Positions 1 to 6,405 of a DNA stretch of 6,988 nt are shown piece by piece. Under the pieces are notes generated by a model. The model was given only the letters and a program-made list of their open reading frames with translations, made no database searches and was not told where the DNA came from. This DNA is from Chloroflexota bacterium (GTDB lineage Bacteria; Chloroflexota; Anaerolineae; J036; Brachytrichaceae), in contig JAKALH010000146.1 in the NCBI GenBank assembly GCA_021813225.1, positions 1-6,988 of the forward strand. The letters run 5' to 3'. Position numbers and translations under genes: made by a program. Each line of letters begins with the position of its first letter. Positions within the stretch are counted from its first letter, which is position 1.

Positions 1-607
1 CGTTCGCATTGAGCAGTCGAAGCAGATAGCGGACCTGGCAGCTCATCTGGGTACACATGTTGTAACCACGCACATCGGTGTTGTGCCGGAGGACAAGCAG
101 GACCCCCGCTATGCGGTCATGCGCTCTGCGTGTTATGAGCTGGGCCACTATGCCGAACGCATCGGCGTGACCTACGCCATCGAAACTGGCCCGGAGAAAG
201 CCAGTGTGCTCAAAGCCTTTCTCGATGATGTCGGCTTAAAGGGTATTGGTGTGAACCTGGACCCGGCTAACCTTGTGATGGTGGCTGCGGATGACCCGGT
301 ACAGGCAGTGCGCACACTCAGCGAACACATTGTGCACACTCACGCCAAGGACGGCGTGCAGCTTCAGCCATGCGACCCCGTACAGGTTTACGGTGCATTT
401 GCGGAGGTTGGAGTCGAGGCCATGGACTTCGGCAAGTTATTCCAGGAACTGCCATTGGGGCAGGGCGCTGTCAACTGGGATGCCTACCTGCAGGCATTGA
501 ACGAGATCGGATATCGCGGCTACCTGACTATCGAACGTGAAGTCGGCGACAATCCGGAAGCCGACATTCGCGCAGCAGTCAAGTTTCTGCGTGACAAAAT
601 AGCCTGA
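1..607 (+). CDS. Sugar phosphate isomerase/epimerase (xylose-isomerase-like TIM barrel), 5' truncated
   Basis: The frame is open to the left edge (first full codon at nt 2), so this is the C-terminal two thirds of a protein; the GTG at 83 is internal and not a start. Family members are (beta/alpha)8 barrels that isomerise or epimerise sugars with a divalent metal held by Glu, Asp, His and Glu. All four ligand motifs are visible in order: IETGPE (Glu codon 182-184), VNLDPANL (Asp 260-262), HTHAKD (His 335-337 or 341-343) and LTIERE (Glu 533-535). The C-terminus is complete and ends in a helix (AAVKFLRDKIA), as is usual for the family. It lies 58 nt upstream of the arabinose/fucose isomerase relative on the same strand, with no terminator-like hairpin between, so the two are probably cotranscribed. 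The substrate cannot be read from sequence: hexulose or inositol-pathway epimerases and isomerases all look like this. Confidence 0.88.
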   Translation, partial: VRIEQSKQIADLAAHLGTHVVTTHIGVVPEDKQDPRYAVMRSACYELGHYAERIGVTYAIETGPEKASVLKAFLDDVGLKGIGVNLDPANLVMVAADDPVQAVRTLSEHIVHTHAKDGVQLQPCDPVQVYGAFAEVGVEAMDFGKLFQELPLGQGAVNWDAYLQALNEIGYRGYLTIEREVGDNPEADIRAAVKFLRDKIA

Positions 608-655
608 GCATTGGCGCCGGGATAGATCATTCCGAATCATGCGCTAACGCACTCC

Positions 656-660
656 GGGAG
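656..660 (+). promoter_or_regulatory. Ribosome binding site of the isomerase-family gene
   Basis: GGGAG lies 5 nt before the ATG at 666. It is the clearest Shine-Dalgarno match on the + strand and supports this start over the in-frame ATGs at codons 8 and 11. Confidence 0.6.
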
Positions 661-665
661 ATACC

Positions 666-2147
666 ATGACAACTGAGACGAATGCGATGTCATTCATGAA
701 TTCCATTCGGCGGCGCCAGCCCGAAGTCCGCGCGAAAATCGGTGTATTCGGCATCGGTCTGGCAACCTACTGGCCGCAATTTGAGGGGCTGAAGGAACGT
801 CTGGAGGGTTATCAGGCTGAAGTTGAAAATCATCTGCGCCGGTTTGGCAGTGAAATCGTATCAGCCGGGATGGTCGACAGTGCCGCTGGCGCGCTGGCAG
901 CAGGCGATCTGTTCATCCGCGAAAATGTCGATCTCGTGGTGTGCTATGTCGCAACCTACGCGACGGCATCGCAGGTCGTGCCGGCCGTGCAGCGGGTCAG
1001 GCGGCCTGTGCTGGTGCTGAACCTGCAGCCCGTGGCGCAACTGGACTATGAAAGTATGACCACCGGTGAGTGGCTCGCCAATTGTTGCGCCTGCTGTGTC
1101 CCCGAAATATCGTGTGCCTTTGCGCGCAGCAGCATACCGTTCAACGTGGTATCCGGTACGCTGACAAATGACCCGCGTGCCTGGGGCACCATCGAGGAAT
1201 GGGTGCATGCCGCCTCGGTACAACGCGCACTGAACCGCAGCCGCATCGGGTTTCTCGGTCACACCTACCCGGGTATGCTGGATATGAATACCGACCCCAC
1301 GATGGTCACTGCGCAACTCGGCGTTCACATCGAGTTGCTTGAGATGGACGACCTGCAGGTGCGTGTCGATGCCGTCAGCAACCAGCAGGTGCAGGCAAAG
1401 AAGGCCGAAATCTTGAGTATCTTCGATATCGCTCAGCCCGGCGCCGACCAGATATCCATGCCCGTTACCGATGAGGCTCTTAACTGGTCATCGCAGGTCG
1501 CCTGCGGATTGGACGCTCTGGTCGATGACTTCGATCTGCATGGTTTGACGTATTACTATCGCGGACTTAATGGGAATGCGCTCGAACAACTGGGCGCGTC
1601 GTTGATTGTAGGCAATTCGCTGTTGACAGCCGGCGGTGTGCCCTGCAGCGGTGAAGGCGACCTTAAGAACTGCATCGCGATGTTTATCATGGATCGGTTG
1701 GGCGCCGGCGGTTCTTTCACCGAGTTCTATGCCATGGATTTCGTCGATGACTTTATCCTGATGGGGCATGATGGCCCCGGGCATGTGGCGATCAGCGGTC
1801 GAAAACCGGTGCTGCGAGGGCTTGGCCTGTTCCACGGTAAACGGGGCTACGGACTTTCTGTTGAGTTTCAGGTTAAGAACGGTCCGATAACCATATTCGG
1901 TGTTACCCAGACCGTTGACGGTAGGCTGAAGTTCCTGGTCGCTGAAGGAGAGTCGATTCCCGGTGCAACATTCCGTATCGGCAATACCAACTCGCGCCTC
2001 AAGTTCGGGCTTGGTCCCGCGGAGTTTATGGACACCTGGTGCGCTGAAGGTCCGACGCACCATGTCGCGCTGGGCATTGGTCACCAGCGCTCCCGCATCG
2101 AAAAGCTGGCGCGTCTCACCGGCATCGAATGCGTCCGGGTGGGCTAG
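666..2147 (+). CDS. L-fucose/L-arabinose isomerase family protein
   Basis: The 493-residue protein has the size and layout of the AraA/FucI fold, whose members convert aldoses to ketoses with Mn2+ in the cytoplasm. The N-terminal part is a Rossmann-like domain (KIGVFGIGLATYWPQ about 25-39; VDLVVCYVATYATASQVVPA about 90-108). The C-terminal part carries the metal site: Glu330 in GEGD, Glu353 in FTEFYAMDF, His368 in MGHDGPGH, and the His465-His466 pair in GPTHHVALG. By eye these match Glu306, Glu333, His350 and His450 of E. coli AraA. Where E. coli AraA has its QTAHGGRE substrate segment, this protein has a cysteine cluster (C140, C141, C143, C144, C150; motif CCACCVPE), so the substrate is probably not L-arabinose and I give no symbol. 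The start has a good RBS. The stop codon abuts the ATG of the deacetylase, indicating translational coupling. A diverged, non-catalytic homologue is less likely because the metal ligands are kept. Confidence 0.87.
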   Translation: MTTETNAMSFMNSIRRRQPEVRAKIGVFGIGLATYWPQFEGLKERLEGYQAEVENHLRRFGSEIVSAGMVDSAAGALAAGDLFIRENVDLVVCYVATYATASQVVPAVQRVRRPVLVLNLQPVAQLDYESMTTGEWLANCCACCVPEISCAFARSSIPFNVVSGTLTNDPRAWGTIEEWVHAASVQRALNRSRIGFLGHTYPGMLDMNTDPTMVTAQLGVHIELLEMDDLQVRVDAVSNQQVQAKKAEILSIFDIAQPGADQISMPVTDEALNWSSQVACGLDALVDDFDLHGLTYYYRGLNGNALEQLGASLIVGNSLLTAGGVPCSGEGDLKNCIAMFIMDRLGAGGSFTEFYAMDFVDDFILMGHDGPGHVAISGRKPVLRGLGLFHGKRGYGLSVEFQVKNGPITIFGVTQTVDGRLKFLVAEGESIPGATFRIGNTNSRLKFGLGPAEFMDTWCAEGPTHHVALGIGHQRSRIEKLARLTGIECVRVG

Positions 2148-2909
2148 ATGACAACCGCAACCGGGCAGGACAGCTTCCACTGGCCTGCTGGCAAACAGGC
2201 CGCTATCAGTATCAGTCTGGATGATGCCAGGCCATCGCAGGTCGATGCGGGACTGCCCGTGCTGGACCGTTACGGTATCAGGGCGACGTTCTATCTGTCG
2301 CCATCGAATATCCCGCTCAGGCAAGATATCTGGCGTGACGCTGTGGCGCGCGGCCATGAGATGGGTAATCATACTCTGACACATCCATGCAGCGGTAACT
2401 TTCCATGGTCGCTGGCGAATGCACTTGAAGACATGACACTCGCCGATATTGAAACTGAGATGGAACGGTCTGATGAAGTCATCGAGCAACTGGTCGGTAT
2501 CAGGCCGCGTTCATTTGCATACCCATGCGGCCAGAAATTCGTCGGGCGCGGGCAGCACTTGTCCAGTTATATACCCGTGGCGGGTCGGCGGTATATGGCC
2601 TGTCGCGGCTTCCGCGACGAAGCGGTTAACAATCCACAGTACTGCGATCTGGCGCAAGTGATGGGTGTCGATAGCGATGACCATCCGTTCAATTACCTGA
2701 AAGCATGGGTCGATCGTGCAATCGCTGAGCGGGGCTGGCTGGTGTTCTGTTCGCATGATGTCGGTAGCTTCCCGCGGCAGGCTATTACGGTTGAAAATCT
2801 GGGACGACTGTGTGAACTGTGTGTGGAACCCGAAATGGGTATATGGGTGAACACCATTGCTGAGGTTGCTGCATACATTCAGCGTCATCGTGCGGCCCGG
2901 GCGGAATAG
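2148..2909 (+). CDS. Polysaccharide deacetylase family protein (NodB homology domain, CE4-like)
   Basis: The 253-residue protein is almost entirely one NodB domain, a distorted barrel that removes N- or O-acyl groups from sugars with a Zn2+ or similar metal. Motif 1 is SLDDA (catalytic base Asp25 and metal ligand Asp26), motif 2 is GNHTLTHP (metal ligands His75 and His79), motif 3 is RSFAYPCG (Arg121 to Pro126), and the late catalytic His is H203 in VFCSHD. In classic members motif 1 is usually followed by Gly; here it is Ala. There is no signal peptide or N-terminal membrane segment, so the enzyme should be cytoplasmic and act on a small imported sugar or intermediate rather than on the cell wall. 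The ATG directly follows the TAG of the isomerase-family gene, with only a weak GGTGGG-like RBS, so it is probably translated by coupling. The exact substrate is unknown. Confidence 0.9.
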   Translation: MTTATGQDSFHWPAGKQAAISISLDDARPSQVDAGLPVLDRYGIRATFYLSPSNIPLRQDIWRDAVARGHEMGNHTLTHPCSGNFPWSLANALEDMTLADIETEMERSDEVIEQLVGIRPRSFAYPCGQKFVGRGQHLSSYIPVAGRRYMACRGFRDEAVNNPQYCDLAQVMGVDSDDHPFNYLKAWVDRAIAERGWLVFCSHDVGSFPRQAITVENLGRLCELCVEPEMGIWVNTIAEVAAYIQRHRAARAE

Positions 2910-2951
2910 GTCGTACCTTAACATTCATAGGCCGTATGACAGCACTATGCG

Positions 2952-2957
2952 TATAAT
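2952..2957 (+). promoter_or_regulatory. Possible -10 element (TATAAT)
   Basis: A perfect TATAAT lies 21 nt before the ATG of the aldo/keto reductase remnant, in the only + strand gap longer than 60 nt. A TG dinucleotide sits two bases upstream, one off the extended -10 spacing. I see no convincing -35 at 16-18 nt. It could supply transcription for the remnant and the rho-like gene, but it may be chance. Confidence 0.3.
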
Positions 2958-2978
2958 TCCTGCTTCCAATGGATCAAG

Positions 2979-3278
2979 ATGATTTACCGTACTCTGTCGC
3001 GGACTGATATACAGGTATCGAGCGTCTGCTTCGGCTGTTGGGGCATCGTCGGCGGGTTTAACTGGGGACCGCAAGACGAGAGCGGCATGGCTCAATTCGG
3101 CGTGACTTCTGTCATTGCCGGGGCGCGCACCGCCGAACAGGCGAGCAGCATCGCGCATGCTGCCGACGTCAGGTTGCCGACGGATATACTGACCAGGCTC
3201 GTTCAGGCGACGGAGCCGTTGAAGCTGAAGCTGGGCAAGAACCCGGATATGTGGCAGTCAGAATCACGGATGCGCTAG
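2979..3278 (+). pseudogene. Aldo/keto reductase remnant with the catalytic core deleted in frame
   Basis: The 99-codon frame is two ends of one aldo/keto reductase (AKR) joined together. Residues 1-34 are the family's N-terminus (MIYRTLSRTD, FGCWGIVGG, FNWGPQDE). Residues about 38-99 are the family's C-terminus: FGVTSVIAGARTAEQ matches the region that binds the NADPH 2'-phosphate, followed by the last helices and a GKNPDMW tail. Intact AKRs of this type are about 320-340 residues, so roughly 230 codons are missing around codons 34-38 (about nt 3078-3092). The missing part holds the catalytic Asp, Tyr, Lys and His and most of the TIM barrel, so reductase activity is not expected. The frame is intact across the join and both ends look undamaged, which suggests a recent event. 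The initiating ATG has only a weak GGAT-like RBS. A misassembly that collapsed a full gene is the main alternative; a working mini-protein is possible but I see no support for it. Confidence 0.8.
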
Positions 3279-3293
3279 TAGACATCGAATAAT

Positions 3294-4388
3294 ATGCCGG
3301 AAACAACCCGCGGATTACTCAGGCATACAACCAAGGGTTTGCACATCCTGGTTGACCCCGCGCGACCATCAATATCGGTTGCCACCGTAGGAGACGCGCT
3401 CATCAAGCAGTATGGCCTTGTGGAAGGGGCTGCGCTGACCGGTTCCGTGCAAGCTGGGCGGACAGGGCCTGAACTGGCAACTGTCGATAGTGTGTGCGGC
3501 CTGAAACCGGCTGTGTTTTCAAAGCGAAAGCTGTTCTCCGACCTCACCGCGATCGATCCGTTCGAAAGATTCGACCTTTCCATCGAGGGCGATATCAGTA
3601 TGCGCGTCGTCGATCTGGTTGCGCCTGTCGCCAAGGGTACGCGCGGACTGATCGTGGCACCACCCAAAGCCGGAAAGACAGTGCTGCTGGAAAAGATAGC
3701 CAGGGCTGTGCGCGCAGAAAGCAGCAAAGCACGGATTATCGCCCTGCTGATCGACGAACGTCCAGAGGAGGTCACCTATTTCCGGCGCACGGTTTCCGCA
3801 GAGGTGTTCGCCAGCTCCAGTGACCAGAAAATTCAAGAGCATATCGCGCTATCTGAGTTGATGCTGGCAAACATCCGCACGGAACTGGAGTGCGGACATG
3901 ATGTCGTGGTTCTGCTGGATTCCATGACACGGCTGGTTCGCGCATTCAACCTGCGCGGTAGTGCAAACGGGCGAACACTTTCGGGCGGGATCGATGCCGG
4001 TGCGCTGGATATTCCCCGCCGCTTTTTCGGTCTGGCACGCAAAATCGAGAAAGGCGGCTCGATCACGATGATTGCGTCTATGCTGGTCGACACGGGGTCG
4101 CGCATGGACCAGTTGATCTACGAAGAGTTCAAGGGAACAGGCAACAGCGAGATCGTGCTGAGCCGGCAACTGGCCGAGGCCCGCATCTTTCCGGCGCTCA
4201 ATCTGGCAGCCAGCAGCACGCGAAAAGCGGAGCGGTTCTACACCCCGGAAATCTATCAGAAGTTGACCCTGTTGCGCCGCGCCATGGCGGCTCGCAAGCC
4301 CGTCGAAAGCATGCAGTGGTTGCTGCGACTGTTGAACAAGTACCCTACAAACGAGTCGCTCATCAACAGCATACGCGCCGAGGGCTGA
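3294..4388 (+). CDS. rho: Short Rho-type transcription termination factor (possible paralogue)
   Basis: The 364-residue protein matches the RecA-type motor of Rho, the hexameric RNA translocase that ends transcription. Walker A is APPKAGKT (122-129), the catalytic Glu is E155 in DERPEEV (154-160), Walker B is LLDS (207-210), the Q-loop is GRTLSGG (226-232), and EEFKGTGN (277-284) follows the R-loop. The arginine valve and finger are R297 and R310. From Walker A to the finger it aligns without gaps to E. coli Rho at a constant offset of 56. E. coli Rho has 419 residues; here the N-terminal helix bundle is absent. The cold-shock-like region (about 7-75) is shorter and divergent, with KGLHILV in place of the aromatic GFGFLR of RNP1. 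The start is forced: an in-frame TAG at 3279-3281 lies just upstream and no other start codon intervenes. There is no Shine-Dalgarno match, and the AKR remnant ends 15 nt before. The ATPase looks intact, but RNA loading is likely altered. Whether it is the cell's only Rho cannot be told from this window. Confidence 0.93.
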   Translation: MPETTRGLLRHTTKGLHILVDPARPSISVATVGDALIKQYGLVEGAALTGSVQAGRTGPELATVDSVCGLKPAVFSKRKLFSDLTAIDPFERFDLSIEGDISMRVVDLVAPVAKGTRGLIVAPPKAGKTVLLEKIARAVRAESSKARIIALLIDERPEEVTYFRRTVSAEVFASSSDQKIQEHIALSELMLANIRTELECGHDVVVLLDSMTRLVRAFNLRGSANGRTLSGGIDAGALDIPRRFFGLARKIEKGGSITMIASMLVDTGSRMDQLIYEEFKGTGNSEIVLSRQLAEARIFPALNLAASSTRKAERFYTPEIYQKLTLLRRAMAARKPVESMQWLLRLLNKYPTNESLINSIRAEG

Positions 4389-4402
4389 CTTCTGTTCGAA
4401 CG

Positions 4403-4434
4403 AAGAGGCCTGTCGGTCGTACGACAGACCTCTT
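4403..4434 (+). terminator. Hairpin between convergent genes, probable terminator of the rho-side genes
   Basis: AAGAGG (4403-4408) pairs with CCTCTT (4429-4434), and CTGTCG (4410-4415) pairs with CGACAG (4422-4427). This leaves one C/A mismatch (4409/4428) and a 6-nt loop. The 3' arm runs into TTGTGTTA, a weak U tract for + strand transcription; the - strand exit side is not T-rich. It starts 14 nt after the rho-like stop and lies before the end of the convergent oxidoreductase gene. Confidence 0.65.
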
Positions 4435-4470
4435 GTGTTACGGTGGCGATGCCTGCCAGTGCCCGCAATG

Positions 4471-5685
4471 TCAGATGTGCCAGTACTCATCGATCGGGCG
4501 CTGATATTCACTCAGGCGGCCATCGAATACCTCATCAAACTTGACGGTGCGCCCGGCTACAGCGGATTCGTAGCAGCATTCGCATAACGTCTTGGCGCGC
4601 AGTCCATCAACGCCGTCCATTTCCGGCTTACGGTTGTTGCGCAGTGCGTCGATGAAGTCCCACACTTCGATAGCGAACCCATCCGTGCTGCCGTAAGGGA
4701 ACAGGGTTGCCTGCTGCGGCTCGGTCAAAGACGCCAGGTATTCTGACTGGATCTGTTCGTTGGTCACCGCTGTGCCGTCATCCAGGACGGCCGTACCGCC
4801 ATTCTGGAAAGGATGGAACGCAAACCCCAGCGCGTTCATCGTGCCCTTACTGCCGTAGTAAGACGCCGTTGACATGCCCTGGCCATACAGTGAACGCGAA
4901 TGAGTCCACAGCACATGCAGACCGCTCTTGAAACGGATGACGGCGTGCCAGGTGTCTTCGACATCGGCCTGCTGGTCGCCGAGGATCGGCGCATCTTTGA
5001 TCAGGCGATTGTCGTAGGCGCTCATCGTGCAGGACACCTCGTCGACATCGCCAAACAGCACCTCTACCATATCGGCGAAATGTGCGCCGCTATCCATGAT
5101 CATGCCGCCGCCGGTGAGTAGCTTGATACCCCGCCATTTCATGGCCGGATTGTCGTAATCGAACGGGCTGAAGCTGATCGACTGGATGTTCACCAGGCGC
5201 ATGTCCCCGATCAGACCGCGCTGGTTGATTGCCCAGGCGCAGGAACGTGCGGTTACATAGCGGCGGATATTCTCGGCTGTTGCCAGGGTGCGCCTGTTGC
5301 GCTCCGCTGCTGCGATGATGGCGCGGCTTGCCTTCACCGTGATGCCGATGGGCTTCTCAACCATGACGTGCAATCCGGCATCCAGCAGGCTGATTGCGGA
5401 GCTGTGATGGAAACAATGCGGCAGGCAGATATCAGCGGCGTCCGCAACACCCGCCTTTTCCATAGCGGCTTGTGAGGTAAACACTGCCGGGGCAATCCCC
5501 TGTATCTCGGCAATTTCCTTTGATCTTTTCAACGCATTCTCTTCGCGCACATCGCAACAGGCGGTCACAACGAATTCCCTGCACCCGTGCACATACAGGT
5601 CCTTATAGCCATTGACGTGTGCGCCGGAGATGCCGCCGCAACCGACGAGTGCCAGTCTGACTGTACCTGAATCGTGTTCTGTCAT
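4471..5685 (-). CDS. Gfo/Idh/MocA family NAD(P)-dependent oxidoreductase
   Basis: The 404-residue protein has the two-domain layout of the glucose-fructose oxidoreductase/inositol dehydrogenase family, which oxidises or reduces sugars, inositols or their derivatives with NAD(P). The N-terminal Rossmann fold starts RLALVGCGGISGAH (10-23) with the glycine-rich dinucleotide loop. The family's catalytic Lys is K111 in VMVEKPIG. The C-terminal domain has GGGMIMDSGAHFAD (192-204), giving the Asp198/His202 pair usual at the active site. Length is in the normal range (330-430). There is no signal peptide, so it should be cytoplasmic. Its ATG overlaps the stop of the upstream HAD gene as ATGA, and an AAAGGTG RBS sits just upstream. 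It is the last gene of the leftward operon and converges on the rho-like gene. The substrate cannot be named from the sequence; the neighbouring beta-phosphoglucomutase-like protein points to a hexose or disaccharide route. Confidence 0.93.
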   Translation of the reverse strand: MTEHDSGTVRLALVGCGGISGAHVNGYKDLYVHGCREFVVTACCDVREENALKRSKEIAEIQGIAPAVFTSQAAMEKAGVADAADICLPHCFHHSSAISLLDAGLHVMVEKPIGITVKASRAIIAAAERNRRTLATAENIRRYVTARSCAWAINQRGLIGDMRLVNIQSISFSPFDYDNPAMKWRGIKLLTGGGMIMDSGAHFADMVEVLFGDVDEVSCTMSAYDNRLIKDAPILGDQQADVEDTWHAVIRFKSGLHVLWTHSRSLYGQGMSTASYYGSKGTMNALGFAFHPFQNGGTAVLDDGTAVTNEQIQSEYLASLTEPQQATLFPYGSTDGFAIEVWDFIDALRNNRKPEMDGVDGLRAKTLCECCYESAVAGRTVKFDEVFDGRLSEYQRPIDEYWHI

Positions 5686-6392
5686 ATATCACCTTTATGA
5701 GCTGAGTTCAATTGGAGAGTGGTTGCATTTCTGGGCTTTGAAACCAGATCGGCAGCATACTCGAAACGGATATCTTCGAGGCAGTTGATGACGATATCTG
5801 CATCAAGGCTGGGATGAGTAGTCAACACACCGATGCATCGCATCCCGGCCTGCCGTGCGCCCAGAATGCCGAATGGCGCATCTTCAATTACGATGCAGTT
5901 ACCTGGTGTCACATCCACTTTCCGGGCTGCCGCCAGAAATACTTCCGGGTCGGGTTTTCCCTTGTGAACATCCTCGGCGGAAATCATGGCGCTAAAGTAG
6001 CGGCGTATAGCCACGGCGTCGACAACTGCCTCAACATTAGCTCGTGGCGCAGACGAAGCTACCGCCTGTCGCCATCCTGCGGTGTGTGCCTGTTTCAACC
6101 AGGCCAGTACTCCAGGAAGTAATGTGAGTCCATGGGTATGTATCAAGTCGCGATACAGGGCTTCCTTCCGATCAGCCAGGCGGTTGACGGCATCTTCCGA
6201 TAGTTCGTAACCCAGATAATCGCGCAACATCTCGCTGTTACGCAATCCGAATGTCGAGTTGAAATCGTCCTCACTCATGTCGCGGCGCAGTTCATCCTGT
6301 ATAGTCTGTCGCCAGGCGCGATAGTGCAAGCCCGCGGAGTCGACGAGCACGCCATCCATGTCCCAGATGATGGCGAATGATGTGTGGATCAT
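5682..6392 (-). CDS. HAD superfamily hydrolase, beta-phosphoglucomutase-like
   Basis: The 236-residue protein has the full set of HAD motifs. Motif I is DMDGVLVDS (nucleophile Asp11 and acid/base Asp13), motif II is ASSAPRAN (Ser113/Ser114), motif III is KGKPDPEVF (Lys146) and motif IV is VIEDAPFG (Glu170 and Asp171). These fall almost at the numbering of Lactococcus lactis beta-phosphoglucomutase (D8, D10, S114, K145, E169, D170). The helical cap also keeps His23 in LHYRAW and Arg51 in GLRNSE, which match the mutase's H20 and R49. It therefore probably interconverts beta-glucose 1-phosphate and glucose 6-phosphate or a close analogue, but a simple sugar-phosphate phosphatase remains possible. 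The ATG at 6390-6392 is required because motif I follows within 10 residues; its RBS is poor. It starts 13 nt after the four-helix membrane gene and overlaps the oxidoreductase by 4 nt. Confidence 0.9.
   Translation of the reverse strand: MIHTSFAIIWDMDGVLVDSAGLHYRAWRQTIQDELRRDMSEDDFNSTFGLRNSEMLRDYLGYELSEDAVNRLADRKEALYRDLIHTHGLTLLPGVLAWLKQAHTAGWRQAVASSAPRANVEAVVDAVAIRRYFSAMISAEDVHKGKPDPEVFLAAARKVDVTPGNCIVIEDAPFGILGARQAGMRCIGVLTTHPSLDADIVINCLEDIRFEYAADLVSKPRNATTLQLNSAHKGDI
5690..5696 (-). promoter_or_regulatory. Ribosome binding site of the Gfo/Idh/MocA gene
   Basis: AAAGGTG on the - strand lies 4 nt before the ATG at 5685 and inside the last codons of the HAD gene. It supports the overlapping ATGA start and suggests that the downstream gene can be initiated independently as well as by coupling. 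Confidence 0.6.
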
Positions 6393-6405
6393 AATGGTGG
6401 ATTGA

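Noticed and set aside
83..607. GTG at 83 as the start of the first gene
   Set aside because: The frame continues in family-like sequence (IADLAAHLGTHVVTTHIG) to the window edge, so the gene begins outside the window.
861..1328. Antisense open frame of 155 codons inside the isomerase gene
   Set aside because: It shows no motif and no RBS, and the + strand frame there is clearly coding.
1488..2489. Long antisense open frame of 333 codons opposite the isomerase and deacetylase genes
   Set aside because: It spans two well-supported genes on the other strand, its translation shows no recognisable domain, and the composition (many His, Arg and Gln) is typical of a GC-driven antisense shadow.
4416..4425. 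Perfect 10-bp palindrome GTCGTACGAC as a possible operator
   Set aside because: It lies within the loop and 3' arm of the longer hairpin between the gene ends, where a repressor site is unlikely; the hairpin explains it.
3849..4511. Antisense open frame of 220 codons opposite the rho-like gene
   Set aside because: It lies almost wholly opposite the conserved Rho motor, crosses the hairpin, and shows no family features.
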